A DNA stretch of 64,000 nucleotides from Rhizobium mongolense USDA 1844. Its GTDB lineage: Bacteria > Pseudomonadota > Alphaproteobacteria > Rhizobiales > Rhizobiaceae. Below the pieces are notes generated by a model. It was given only the letters and a program-made list of their open reading frames with translations. It was not told the DNA's origin and ran no database searches. How positions within the stretch are numbered: the first letter of the stretch is position 1; each line of letters opens with the position of its first letter. Below are positions 43,796 to 52,116 of the stretch, piece after piece. Location of the stretch: positions 86,504 to 150,503 of the forward strand of contig NZ_ATTQ01000013.1 of NCBI RefSeq assembly GCF_000419765.1, in the 5' to 3' direction. The translations under genes and the position numbers were made by a program.

Positions 43796-44962
43796 TCATT
43801 TCTGCCCCGCATGCCAATCCATGATTTCGCAAAGCTTGCGGACCGAATGTGGCCACGTCCAATTGTCGAGTACAGCCTGGCGCGGGGAATAGTTTGAGAG
43901 GTTGTCAAGCATGCTCAAAATGCCATGGTCAAAGTCATCCGCTGCTGCAGTCGCTCCGGTGTGCGAAGTAATATACTGAAGGCCGCACACGAGTGCGCTA
44001 TTCGCGAGAACAGGGAGGCCAGCGAGCATGTATTCGGTTAAGATCGCCGGCGCACCGTCATTGATGCCGCAGACCACACCGATCTTTGCCTGGCTCATTA
44101 GACGGTTGACGTCGGCATATCGCACGCCGGGCGGGCCAACAAAGTCGACGGCAATTCCCAAGGCTTGCACTTGTGCACGCAGAATATCCCCGAGTTCCCC
44201 ATAGCCGCAGACGCAAAGTGCACGGATACTACTCGGAAGCTTAGCGAGCGCATCGAAAAGGATATCGTGTCGCTTGTAGGCTTGAGCGGCGGCTACATAG
44301 ATAACGTCATATAGTCGAGGGCCATCGAGCGGATAAAATGTGCTGTCAGAGGCAAATTCCGGTCCAATCGGAAGGACCGCCGTCTTCATTTCCGGATGTC
44401 GCCGCTTCACCTCCTGCGACTGCCACAAGGCGCCGGTAAGCACGAGGTCGAAATGTTGGCTGATTGATCGTGGAACTCGCCACGTGGGAGCATCGATAGA
44501 ATTGTAGATCTTATAGCTGCTCTTGCATGCGACAAGTATATCTTCGGAAACGCCAAGCCCCCACACGCAGAGGATATCGGGAGCGCCAAACGTAATGATG
44601 TGGGCCAGCATATCATTCGACGCGAATGGCGCCTCTGGGCCGTTCATTGCGAATGAGCGGCGAACAAGAACCGGATTCGTCAGATCCTGAGGGGGCGGGT
44701 GGGCGCCCCGCCAATGCGTCCAAATTTCGACGATGTCGACTATGCCCATCTTCAAGCAAGCAAGGGGCAGGCGTTCGATGTAGCCGCCCCACACCATTAC
44801 ATCCTGGATTGGCTGTTTGGCAGCAGAAGGACTTCCCCGCGCTCCGCTGGCCCACTGGCCTCGCAATTCCTCGATAGAAAGCGGCGAGGAAGGCTCGTAC
44901 CAGCCGGCCTGATAGTCGCTGATAACGACAAGACGCTTTTTGGTTGAATATTCCCTGTTCAA
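43796..44962 (-). CDS. Glycosyltransferase, family 4-like
   Basis: A 388-residue GT-B glycosyltransferase, first gene of the operon. The acceptor half contains VISDYQAGWYEPSSPLSIEE and YKIYNSIDAPTWRVPRSISQ; the donor half has VIYVAAAQAYKRHDILFDAL, IRALCVCGYGELGDILRAQV and the nucleotide-sugar site GINDGAPAILTEYMLAGLPV. The start codon is TTG at 44962 with GGAG 12 bases upstream. It lies 59 bases before the mutase fusion. Donor and acceptor sugars cannot be read from sequence. Confidence 0.8.
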   Translation of the reverse strand: MNREYSTKKRLVVISDYQAGWYEPSSPLSIEELRGQWASGARGSPSAAKQPIQDVMVWGGYIERLPLACLKMGIVDIVEIWTHWRGAHPPPQDLTNPVLVRRSFAMNGPEAPFASNDMLAHIITFGAPDILCVWGLGVSEDILVACKSSYKIYNSIDAPTWRVPRSISQHFDLVLTGALWQSQEVKRRHPEMKTAVLPIGPEFASDSTFYPLDGPRLYDVIYVAAAQAYKRHDILFDALAKLPSSIRALCVCGYGELGDILRAQVQALGIAVDFVGPPGVRYADVNRLMSQAKIGVVCGINDGAPAILTEYMLAGLPVLANSALVCGLQYITSHTGATAAADDFDHGILSMLDNLSNYSPRQAVLDNWTWPHSVRKLCEIMDWHAGQK

Positions 44963-45050
44963 TTCAGGCCACTCCGTCCACCCATGACGCAGACCATTCC
45001 TTGCGGTTACTTCACAAGATCAATTCCGTGGCTGATCCGGTGATCGCTCT

Positions 45051-45215
45051 TTACCCGTCGAATACGTTCGGAGGCGTACCGTCAGGATCGGTTTTCAACA
45101 TGTACGGGACGACCGACGATATCAGCGCGGCGGCAACGCCATCCGACCGCAATTGCAATTCAATAATGGTGGTCCAGGTTCCGCCGCCCATAGCCGCACC
45201 TCGTGAGCTGAGAGC
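45051..45215 (-). pseudogene. Fragment of a chloroperoxidase-type alpha/beta hydrolase
   Basis: The minus strand reads MGGGTWTTII, SDGVAAALISSVVPYMLKTD and DGTPPNVFDG before a stop. In non-heme chloroperoxidase-like hydrolases the segment after the nucleophile elbow runs MGGGE...RVAKAALISAVPPLMLKT...G-P-x-x-VFD. The Ser elbow and both ends are missing. The rest of 44963-45280 holds nothing I recognise. Confidence 0.45.
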
Positions 45216-45280
45216 AGCTAACACCCGGCGGTGTCGGTAAGTTCCGATTTTCCGCGCGAACCGGCTGTCATTGTTCGCTC

Positions 45281-45520
45281 TTAGCTCCCCCTAACGGACG
45301 AACGGTGAGCAGCGGGTGGCGCGCAAACCTCGTCGAGCCTTGCGATCACAGAATCCGGCGACTGGATGCCTGCGCTAACAAGCGCGATGGCGTGCCTCAG
45401 CGCGGCCTGACCGTACTCGCTGTGGACGTTAATGTGATTTCTCTCTGACCAACGGCAGAGGGCGGAGGTTATGAGATCAATCTCATCATCGGTAAAGGAA
45501 AGTAGTTCGAAAAGAGACAT
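45281..45520 (-). CDS. Small hypothetical protein
   Basis: A 79-residue soluble protein: an acidic helix (MSLFELLSFTDDEIDLITSA), CRWSERNHINVHSEYGQAAL, and a flexible C-terminus. A perfect AGGAGG about 9 bases before the ATG supports translation. It resembles short uncharacterised rhizobial plasmid proteins; I cannot name a family. Confidence 0.65.
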   Translation of the reverse strand: MSLFELLSFTDDEIDLITSALCRWSERNHINVHSEYGQAALRHAIALVSAGIQSPDSVIARLDEVCAPPAAHRSSVRGS

Positions 45521-45755
45521 GACGGCTCTCCTCCTCTTTGGGGTAAGAGCAGATCGTCTCTCAAGCGGTCGACACCCGGTTGCATACGTGGACCGATGAA
45601 TAACAGTACGCTTTAAAGCCTCACACGGCAAACGGAGTCGCTTGTCGGTCTGCTACCGTACGTACCATGGACGCAAACTCAGCGGCTTGTCCCGTAAGGA
45701 GGCCGACGACATAGCAGCTCAGCCCAACGTCGACCACATTTCTTACACTAGATCT

Positions 45756-45780
45756 GGAACATCAAAAGATAAACGAGGTT
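45756..45780 (+). promoter_or_regulatory. EcfG-type general stress promoter
   Basis: GGAAC, a 17-base spacer, then GTT, matching the alphaproteobacterial EcfG (RpoE2) consensus. It is 36 bases upstream of the ATG of the secreted Gly/Ser-rich protein. Confidence 0.65.
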
Positions 45781-45816
45781 CGGGATAGGTGAAACGAAGC
45801 AAAATAGGAGAATCCA

Positions 45817-46104
45817 ATGCTTCTCAAACTCATCGCGGTCTCGGCACTTTCGATCGGTCTGGCAACTTCGGCCATGGCTCAGGCCAGCGGCGGCACGGGT
45901 GGAACTGGAGGAACCAGTGGTTCGGGCCAGTCCGGCGGCGCTTCAGGTTCCGGTAGCGGATCTGGCACCATGTCCGGTAGCGGATCCGGCACTTCCACCT
46001 CCGGCACGGGGGCTTCCGATAAAGACAAGGATGCGACCGGCAAGCAAGACTCTTCCGACTGCATTCAGGGCCAAGTCAAAGATGCCGCCGGCAATTGCCA
46101 GTAA
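45817..46104 (+). CDS. Secreted Gly/Ser-rich low-complexity protein
   Basis: A 95-residue protein with a signal peptide (LLKLIAVSALSIGLATSAMA). The mature part is mostly Gly/Ser/Thr repeats (GTGGTGGTSGSGQSGG) followed by a charged segment (SDKDKDATGKQDSSD) and a tail with two cysteines, CIQGQVKDAAGNC, which could form one disulfide. AGGAGA precedes the ATG. The EcfG-type promoter upstream marks it as a stress-induced envelope protein. Low complexity prevents a family assignment. Confidence 0.75.
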   Translation: MLLKLIAVSALSIGLATSAMAQASGGTGGTGGTSGSGQSGGASGSGSGSGTMSGSGSGTSTSGTGASDKDKDATGKQDSSDCIQGQVKDAAGNCQ

Positions 46105-46308
46105 AATCTGGCTCATCGAAGAAACCCCGCGGTCAACTCTGCAGAGTATTTGTGCCGTTCTTTCAACTGCGCATCTCAGAGACCGATTTTACCTATGAAC
46201 GAGAGCGGCAACCGTTACCAAGGATCGGTGCGCCGAACGTTTTTTGCGTCCTGCTCGGCATCATGGGTGTCGCTCAGGGGACCGCTAGCCGAAGCGAAAA
46301 TACTTCTT

Positions 46309-46333
46309 GGAACATTCGGATGAAGCGGGAGTT
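46309..46333 (+). promoter_or_regulatory. EcfG-type general stress promoter
   Basis: GGAAC, exactly 17 bases, GTT. It lies 47 bases before the start of the membrane protein gene at 46380 and probably serves the DUF892 gene as well. Confidence 0.65.
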
Positions 46334-46379
46334 GGGAGCGCATTCAAAGAACGGTGAAAAAGCTCTGGAGGCTTCTACC

Positions 46380-47303
46380 ATGTCCCAACCATCCATCTCC
46401 CGCCTGCCGGGCGATACTCCGTATGCGGTTAACCCGGTAGACCCGCGCATTACGGCCACCATCAACAAGATATCGTGGGGTGCGGTGTTCGCCGGCGTCG
46501 TTCTAGCACTCGCGGCCCATTTCCTGCTTAATCTTCTCGGTGTCGGGATTGGCGCTGCAGTTCTCGACCCTGCCACGTCGGACAATCCTACAGCAACCAG
46601 TTTCTCCATCATGGGCGGCCTCTGGTTCGTCGTTTCCGGCATCGTCGCCTCGTTTATCGGCGCATATGCTGCAAGCCGGTTGTCCGGCCGTCCCAGCAAG
46701 TCCACAGGCGGTTTCCACGGCATTACCGCCTGGGCCGTAACGACGCTAGTCATTCTCTACCTCCTGACCACCTCGGTTGGCGCACTCGTCGGCGGCGCCT
46801 TCAGCGGCCTTTCGAGCGTGGTCGGGGGTGTCGGCAAGACTGCAGCAACTGCGGCGACCACCGGAGCGCCTTCGATTGCCGCAGCAACCGATCCGATGGC
46901 CGATATTGAACGGCAAATTCGCGAGGCCAGCGGTGGCTCCGACCCGCAAGCCCTTCGAGCGGCGGCAGTCACGGCGATGAAAGCCGTGGCAACGGGCGAC
47001 CCGAGCAAGGTCGAGGACGCCAAGGCGCGGGCCGCCGACGCTCTGGCGAAAGCTCAGAATATCCCTGTCGACCAGGCGCGGGCGAAGGTCGATGAATACG
47101 AGGCAAACTACAGGGCATCCGTCGATCAGGCAAAGCAGCAGGCTTTGGAGGCGGCAGAAACCACGACGAAGGTCGTGTCCAGCGGCGCCCTGCTCGGCTT
47201 CGTCGCACTCGTTCTCGGCGTGACTGCAGCTTGGTTCGGGGGCGTAGCTGGCACGAAGCGTGGCCCTATCCTTGAAGAATATACACGCGGCCGAAACCTA
47301 TAA
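46380..47303 (+). CDS. Membrane protein with helical C-terminal domain (PhnA-like annotation group)
   Basis: A 307-residue protein with four membrane helices: SWGAVFAGVVLALAAHFLLN, GGLWFVVSGIVASFIGAYAA, TAWAVTTLVILYLLTTSVGA and a last one near residue 285 (LLGFVALVLGVTAAWFGGVA). Between the third and fourth is a soluble Ala-rich helical region (ADIERQIREASGGSDPQALR; VDEYEANYRASVDQAKQQAL). Such proteins are common beside stress genes in rhizobia; the function is unknown. The ATG at 46380 follows GGAGG. The DUF892 gene begins 25 bases later. Confidence 0.65.
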   Translation: MSQPSISRLPGDTPYAVNPVDPRITATINKISWGAVFAGVVLALAAHFLLNLLGVGIGAAVLDPATSDNPTATSFSIMGGLWFVVSGIVASFIGAYAASRLSGRPSKSTGGFHGITAWAVTTLVILYLLTTSVGALVGGAFSGLSSVVGGVGKTAATAATTGAPSIAAATDPMADIERQIREASGGSDPQALRAAAVTAMKAVATGDPSKVEDAKARAADALAKAQNIPVDQARAKVDEYEANYRASVDQAKQQALEAAETTTKVVSSGALLGFVALVLGVTAAWFGGVAGTKRGPILEEYTRGRNL

Positions 47304-47328
47304 TCATCTCAACACGAGGAACACGAAC

Positions 47329-47820
47329 ATGGCAGAACCTAAAAATCTTAGCGATCTCCTTCACGAGAGCCTCATGGACATGTACTTCGCGGAAAAGCGG
47401 ATACTGACGGCCCTGCCCGAGATGGCTGAAGCCGCGCAATCGCCTGATCTCAAGGAGGCATTCGAAACACATCTCGGTCAGAGCGAAGATCACGTAACGC
47501 GCCTCGAACAGGCCTTCGAACTGATCGGCAAGCCAGCGCAGCCGAAGACCTGCAATGCCATCCTCGGCATCATCGAGGATGGCAAGGAAGTCATGGAGGC
47601 GTTCAAGGGGACGGTCGCCCTCGATCCGGGCCTGCTCGCCGCTGCGCAGGCGGTGGAACACTATGAGATCTGCCGCTACGGCACGATGGTCACGTGGGCC
47701 GAGACGCTCGGTTTAAATGACGTAGCTGACCTCCTCGCGGAGACTCTTGACGAAGAAGAAACGACAGACGAACGGCTTACCGAGATCGCCAAAGCGACCG
47801 TCAACGCGCAGGCCGCCTGA
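47329..47820 (+). CDS. DUF892 (YciF-like) ferritin-like protein
   Basis: A 163-residue four-helix protein. Family marks are LHESLMDMYFAEKRILTALP at the start, HLGQSEDHVTRLEQAFELIG, and EHYEICRYGTMVTWAETLGL with the conserved E-H-Y and Y-G-T-L/M segments. YciF-type proteins are stress-induced, with a rubrerythrin-like fold and likely metal-binding Glu/His residues. It follows the membrane protein gene by 25 bases and probably shares its EcfG-type promoter. Confidence 0.88.
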   Translation: MAEPKNLSDLLHESLMDMYFAEKRILTALPEMAEAAQSPDLKEAFETHLGQSEDHVTRLEQAFELIGKPAQPKTCNAILGIIEDGKEVMEAFKGTVALDPGLLAAAQAVEHYEICRYGTMVTWAETLGLNDVADLLAETLDEEETTDERLTEIAKATVNAQAA

Positions 47821-47830
47821 TTGCCGGCAC

Positions 47831-48040
47831 GTGGTGACGGAAACGGGAGGTGCGCCAACGAGGTCGGTTGATCACCATGGCGCGCCGACCCGCACCTGGG
47901 GCGAAATCGAAATCATCGCATGCGGCAAGATACATATCCATCCGAAGGACTTGCGCTTCTCAACCGGGACTAAGCGTTGGTGCAACGGGTGTTTGATGCT
48001 GTCAGAGCCGAAGCCGGCGCCAAAGCCGGCGACCAATTAA
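47831..48040 (+). CDS. Short ORF with a CxxC motif (uncertain)
   Basis: A 69-codon frame with GTG starts at 47831 or 47834 and no clear ribosome site. The product includes WGEIEIIACGKIHIHPKDLR and RWCNGCLML, with a C-x-x-C pair and a Pro/Lys-rich tail. It follows the DUF892 gene by 10 bases. It could be a small metal-binding protein or non-coding; I do not recognise it. Confidence 0.3.
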   Translation: MVTETGGAPTRSVDHHGAPTRTWGEIEIIACGKIHIHPKDLRFSTGTKRWCNGCLMLSEPKPAPKPATN

Positions 48041-48190
48041 CCGCAATCATCAACGTTTTTTCCGCGGGCGCTCTTACGTTGAAAAATTAGCGCGCTATGA
48101 GCAGCCTCCTCCTGTCCGAATAACGGTCGGACCCGTGATCTTCGCATTGTTCCGCGCCACGGTGCCTTCTTACGGAGAAGAACGTCGCGT

Positions 48191-48901
48191 TCAGGATCCA
48201 CCTTCGATCGTCATCCTCCTCAGCACCCGTTCAGGCGTCCCGTAGGCGGCACCGGCGAAAGCCTCCAGCGCACCCCTATCGCGAATTCTGATGACGCCCC
48301 GGTCGGAGTAGATGAGATTCTCCCCCTCAAGGACATGAAGAGCGTTCGTCACCCCCGGCCGTCTGACGGCCAGCATCACGGCGAGGAACTCGTGCGTCAC
48401 GTCGATCCGGTGGCCGTCGACCCGGTCGTCGATCATGAGAATCCACCTCGCCAGGCGAGCGTCGATGCGTTGGACGGCGTTCGACAGCGCGGTATAGGCG
48501 GTCTGGGTGAACAGACTAAGAGCGAAACGTTCCAGGATTTGTCTGACTTCGACATTTTCCGCCACGAGTTCCTGAAGGGCCTCGCGCTTTATCCGATGAC
48601 CTTTTCCGGACACCTGCATCATGAATTCGAAGGGATGCCGCTCCGCATCGAGTATCGCTACGAGCGGGGTGACACCGTCCCTTCCGACAAGCCCGATTTC
48701 CGTGCGTTCGCCGGCCGCAGACACGGCGACCATCGACGCCACTCCGTCTTCGGGAAAGTAATGGTGCACGATGGGGGCGTCGAAACCGGCGATATGGAAG
48801 TTTCGAGGAAGATCGATGGGTTCAAGCCTTGGGCGGATCGCATTCCAGGCGTCGGCGGACAGACCTGACAACAGGTGATTGCGGATAGCGGATTGAAGCA
48901 T
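48191..48901 (-). CDS. Crp/Fnr-family transcriptional regulator
   Basis: A 236-residue regulator. The cyclic-nucleotide-binding-like barrel covers residues 1-125 (HHYFPEDGVASMVAVSAAGE, TEIGLVGRDGVTPLVAIL). A helix (LEAFALSLFTQTAYTALSN-like) leads to the C-terminal helix-turn-helix (DVTHEFLAVMLAVRRPGVTN). There is no Fnr-type cysteine cluster, and the ligand-binding Arg/Ser of true Crp is not apparent, so the signal is unknown. GGAGA precedes the ATG at 48901. It is read away from the stress genes to its right. Confidence 0.85.
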   Translation of the reverse strand: MLQSAIRNHLLSGLSADAWNAIRPRLEPIDLPRNFHIAGFDAPIVHHYFPEDGVASMVAVSAAGERTEIGLVGRDGVTPLVAILDAERHPFEFMMQVSGKGHRIKREALQELVAENVEVRQILERFALSLFTQTAYTALSNAVQRIDARLARWILMIDDRVDGHRIDVTHEFLAVMLAVRRPGVTNALHVLEGENLIYSDRGVIRIRDRGALEAFAGAAYGTPERVLRRMTIEGGS

Positions 48902-49009
48902 CGCGGTTCTCCAGTACAGCAAGCGCAGAGCATTCCGATCGACTGCGCAATTACAGTTGGGACCGCCATCGTACTATCCGCACGTGACTGTGCAACCGAA
49001 GGACGTCAA

Positions 49010-49410
49010 ATGCCCAATCCAGAACAATCCCCAGCAGTCAGTCTTGAAAATCGAGCGGGCTTCGCAGCGCAAACGCGCGCTCGAGAGAGAGCTGGCCAAG
49101 GGGCTGGAAGACACCTTCGGCAGAGCCGAACGCGTCAAGCGGCAGCCATCAAGAGTGAGGAGAACTTCCCACTCGTGGAGGAAGCCCTTCGCTCGACGGG
49201 CGAAAGCGGACCCTCCGGTTATGGATTCGACCGGGATCACGAGGAGGTTCGCGGCAGAAACGGCGTCGGAACGCATCGGGAACGGCACGGATCGCGAACG
49301 CTAAGCCTCGGAGCTTCGTTCGCGAAGTCGAAGACAAGAACCGGCAGCAGCCTTTCGCCGCGGTGGCTGTCGTCGCCGCCCTCGCCTTCGTCTTCGGCGC
49401 GACGCGCTAA
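49010..49410 (+). pseudogene. DUF883-like small stress protein, frameshifted
   Basis: Pieces of one protein lie in several frames: RKRALERELAKGLEDTF (the usual continuation PASDP is lost to a frameshift), then SEENFPLVEEALRSTGESGP, and finally PFAAVAVVAALAFVFGATR with a stop at 49410, the glycine-rich membrane helix that ends DUF883/ElaB-type proteins. At least two shifts are needed, so it cannot be made whole. Confidence 0.5.
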
Positions 49411-49493
49411 CGCGGCTTTGCGTGAACGAGTCGCGGAACCGTTGCCCGTCTGGCGTATTTAGTCGTCCACAAACCCAGCTTGGAGAGAACGAC

Positions 49494-50360
49494 ATGTCCG
49501 ACGACACTCGACGACCGACGCCGCCCTATCCCGCTCAGCATCAGGAGCCGCCGGGGAAGACCGCATCGATGCAGCCGATCCCGGATCATGGGGAGCATTC
49601 CTACAGGGGCAACGGCAAGCTGGAACGAAAGGTCGCACTAATCACGGGTGCCGATTCCGGGATCGGCAAGGCCGTGGCGATCGCGTTCGCACGAGAGGGC
49701 GCCGACATCCTCATCTCCTACCTGAACGAAGACGAGGACGCCAGGGACACCGCCACGTGGGTGGAAGAAGCAGGACGCAAGGCTGTCGTCGTCTCAGGCG
49801 ATATCAAGTCGGAGAAGCACTGCAACACTCTGGTCGAGCGCGCCGTCGACGAACTTGGCGGCATCGACATCCTGGTGAACAACGCCGCATTCCAGCGTAC
49901 CTATGCGGATATCAGCGACATCGGCGCCGCGGAATGGGACGAGACCTTCCGGACAAATATTTACGCCCCGTTCTTCCTTGTAAAAGCGGCCGTTCCCCAC
50001 ATGAAGCCCGGCAGCACGATCATCAATACGACATCCATCCAGTCCCGACAGCCATCTCCCCAGCTTCTAGCCTACGCATCGACAAAGGGAGCAATCTCGA
50101 ACTTCACCGCGGGCCTCGCCGAGATGTTGGCGGAGAAAGGGATCCGCGTGAACGCGGTCGCGCCCGGCCCGATTTGGACGCCTCTCATCCCATCGACGAT
50201 GCCGGCCGAGAAGACGGCCAAGTTCGGAGAGAACACGTTGATCGGACGCGCTGGGCAGCCTGCCGAAGTGGCAGGGGCTTATGTCCTCCTCGCGTCGGAT
50301 CTCGGCAGCTATATGACGGGCGCGGTCATTCCAGTCACCGGTGGAGAGATCATGATCTGA
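49494..50360 (+). CDS. SDR-family oxidoreductase (YghA-like)
   Basis: A 288-residue NAD(P)-dependent dehydrogenase. The N-terminal extension (TASMQPIPDHGEHSYRGNGK) is typical of YghA-type enzymes. The coenzyme loop is TGADSGIGKA, NNAA is present, and the catalytic residues are Ser in INTTSIQS and Y-x-x-x-K in AYASTKGA. The C-terminus ends GAVIPVTGGEIMI, complete, unlike the frameshifted SDR at 20848. Members reduce small aldehydes or oxidise sugars and are often stress-induced. GGAGAG precedes the ATG. A GGAAC at 49436 lacks a proper -10, so EcfG control is not shown. Confidence 0.9.
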   Translation: MSDDTRRPTPPYPAQHQEPPGKTASMQPIPDHGEHSYRGNGKLERKVALITGADSGIGKAVAIAFAREGADILISYLNEDEDARDTATWVEEAGRKAVVVSGDIKSEKHCNTLVERAVDELGGIDILVNNAAFQRTYADISDIGAAEWDETFRTNIYAPFFLVKAAVPHMKPGSTIINTTSIQSRQPSPQLLAYASTKGAISNFTAGLAEMLAEKGIRVNAVAPGPIWTPLIPSTMPAEKTAKFGENTLIGRAGQPAEVAGAYVLLASDLGSYMTGAVIPVTGGEIMI

Positions 50361-50556
50361 CCGTCGTCGTTGCAGCTCCGCGACGAACGAGTAACAAGGC
50401 ATCCCGCGTGTAGTCGTCGACGACAACATCCTAGAAGTCGTTTTGTTTGTCATCAAACTCGATTGAAACCATCTTTGGTTCGATATCGGACAGTTGGCGA
50501 ACAGCGGGAACCATTAGTGCGCGTATCCATTACAGTTGGTGCTCGGAGGAACCACC

Positions 50557-51069
50557 ATGCCGCAATGCCCTTCCCTTCAAGATGAAATCGTTGCCTTACG
50601 TCCTGTAATGCAGGCCTTCGCTCATCGATTTACCAGATCGGATGCCGACGCCGAGGATCTGGCACAGGAAACGGTCTTGAGGGCCCTCAGGAATCTGGAT
50701 CATTTCACGCCCGGAACCAGCCTCAAAAGCTGGATGTTCACCATCCTCCGGAACCAGTATTGTAGTCAGTACAAGCGGTCGAAGCGTTACCGTCTGGCCT
50801 CCGACATTTCCGAAGGCTCCCTCGAAAACTCCGTGCCATCGGATCAGGATTGGCCGTTGCGGCTGAAGGATGTTTCCGAGGCGATCGACCGTCTTCCCGA
50901 ACACATGCGACGGGCGCTGATGCTTGTCGTGTCCGGGCACTCGTACGCTGATGCCGCAAAGGATTGCGGGTGCGAAATCGGTACCATCAAGAGCCGGGTC
51001 GGCCGCGCACGGATGGCGCTGATGGTGGCCTTGGACGAGGCCTCTTTCACAGAAGCTGCTACCAGGTAA
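50557..51069 (+). CDS. ECF sigma factor (EcfG/RpoE2-like)
   Basis: A 170-residue RNA polymerase sigma factor with only regions 2 and 4. Region 2 is DADAEDLAQETVLRALRNLD with LKSWMFTILRNQYCSQYKRS. Region 4 is IDRLPEHMRRALMLVVSGHS followed by YADAAKDCGCEIGTIKSRVGRA, the HTH that reads the -35 box. The G-C-x-I/V-G-T-I-K-S-R-V form and the LPEHMRRAL linker resemble EcfG-type general-stress sigma factors, normally held by NepR and released by PhyR. Neither partner is adjacent. GGAGGA precedes the ATG. Several neighbours carry EcfG-type promoters. Confidence 0.9.
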   Translation: MPQCPSLQDEIVALRPVMQAFAHRFTRSDADAEDLAQETVLRALRNLDHFTPGTSLKSWMFTILRNQYCSQYKRSKRYRLASDISEGSLENSVPSDQDWPLRLKDVSEAIDRLPEHMRRALMLVVSGHSYADAAKDCGCEIGTIKSRVGRARMALMVALDEASFTEAATR

Positions 51070-51174
51070 AAAGAAAGCCTGCCAAAGCGGGCAATTTCAG
51101 GTGCACTCTAGGTCGAGCACGCTCCAAGGAACTCAAAGCGGCCTGCGACCTTTATCGAAGAGTTCAAGCGAATC

Positions 51175-51510
51175 CTAGTGTGCCCGACAGATTTCCCAGA
51201 CGCGACGATGAATCGCCAAGATGTCTTCTTTCGCTTCACTCAGAACGAAGCATCCTGGGGGTTTTAATGAACTCGAAACGAAGGCGGCGAAAACGAAAGG
51301 GATCTGGCGGTCCTCGAGGATTTCCACGCACGCAATCATCTCGTCACCCTCGTAGTCAAGATCGATGATCGCGCCATCATGGCTGTCAAGGTCAAAAGAT
51401 GAAAGAGCATTGGCCGCAACAGGGCCCGCCAGAACAATGTTCAGTGATCTCCAAGCGTTCGAAACGGTCGAAGGGGTCGTACGACTGGAAATCACGAGAA
51501 AGCGCAGCAT
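51175..51510 (-). CDS. Receiver-like protein (degenerate response regulator)
   Basis: A 111-residue single-domain protein with the receiver order: strand 1 LRFLVISS without the acidic pair, strand 3 DGAIIDLDYEGDE with a possible phospho-acceptor Asp, strand 4 IPFVFAAF with the Thr/Ser replaced, and FVLSEAKED at the place of the K-P loop. Loss of the Mg2+-binding pair suggests it is not phosphorylated in the usual way. The ATG at 51510 is chosen because an EcfG-type promoter sits 29 bases before it and would overlap any longer start. Confidence 0.6.
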   Translation of the reverse strand: MLRFLVISSRTTPSTVSNAWRSLNIVLAGPVAANALSSFDLDSHDGAIIDLDYEGDEMIACVEILEDRQIPFVFAAFVSSSLKPPGCFVLSEAKEDILAIHRRVWEICRAH

Positions 51511-51538
51511 GGTGGTCTGCCCCCTGAGTGCGATGTTC

Positions 51539-51563
51539 AAACAGAACACACCCGGGGAAGTTC
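51539..51563 (-). promoter_or_regulatory. EcfG-type general stress promoter (minus strand)
   Basis: Read on the minus strand: GGAAC, 17 bases, GTT. It lies 29 bases before the start of the receiver-like gene at 51510. Confidence 0.6.
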
Positions 51564-51896
51564 CGAAGGGGACCCCGGTGCCCCTTTACCTGATCGGATA
51601 CGACCAGGATTGCAAGCATTTACTCAAAGGCGAGGTGTGGGGTGCGTTATCACTCCGCAACGCCGCATAGAGCGAGATCGTTAAATGTTGCGTTCTGTGC
51701 GTCGCTTCGATCAAATCCTGGAAAAACGTCATTCAATCCGCCAGTCATAATCGCTCGCCTCTCCCGCCTCAGGATTACGGTGATACGAATCTCTTGGGAA
51801 TTATCTTTTGGTCGGACGACACGCCGAGGCGCCACTCTTTGCGCTCCATCTCAGGCGTTGACCATAACGTCGTCCGATCAAGATGGTGCAGGCTAC

Positions 51897-52025
51897 GGCA
51901 GGACTGCGATTCTACTTCCATGTCCGCTCGGACGACAACTTCAGCAGGGATCTCTAAGCATCGACCTCCCTCGGTGGTATCGCGACGCTCCGGTAGTCGA
52001 GCCGCTTCTTGCGATGATCGCCTAA
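51897..52025 (+). pseudogene. DUF6894-like protein remnant
   Basis: The sequence reads LRFYFHVRSDDNFSRDL and a stop; a shifted frame continues IDLP and ends near AMIA. DUF6894 proteins open with RYYFHxRDG and continue with a G-x-DLPD...AARELIA pattern, so this is a frameshifted copy of that short family. The rest of 51564-52045 shows no gene. Confidence 0.45.
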
Positions 52026-52045
52026 ACCAAGATGACACCATGGAG

Positions 52046-52070
52046 GGAACGAAACGACTGCCCCGCAGTT
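52046..52070 (+). promoter_or_regulatory. EcfG-type general stress promoter
   Basis: GGAAC, 17 bases, GTT, 46 bases upstream of the CsbD start codon. Confidence 0.65.
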
Positions 52071-52116
52071 AGCTGCACGCAAACAATCATGTTTGGCGCT
52101 GTTCAGGAGAAGTCAC

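Noticed and set aside
49436..50534. GGAAC boxes upstream of the SDR (49436) and sigma (50508) genes as EcfG promoters
   Set aside because: At 17 bases both are followed by ATT, not GTT, so they do not match well enough to annotate.
48948..50545. Shared ATTACAGTTGG upstream of the Crp gene and the sigma gene
   Set aside because: An 11-base match is expected many times by chance in 64 kb, and no symmetry is present.
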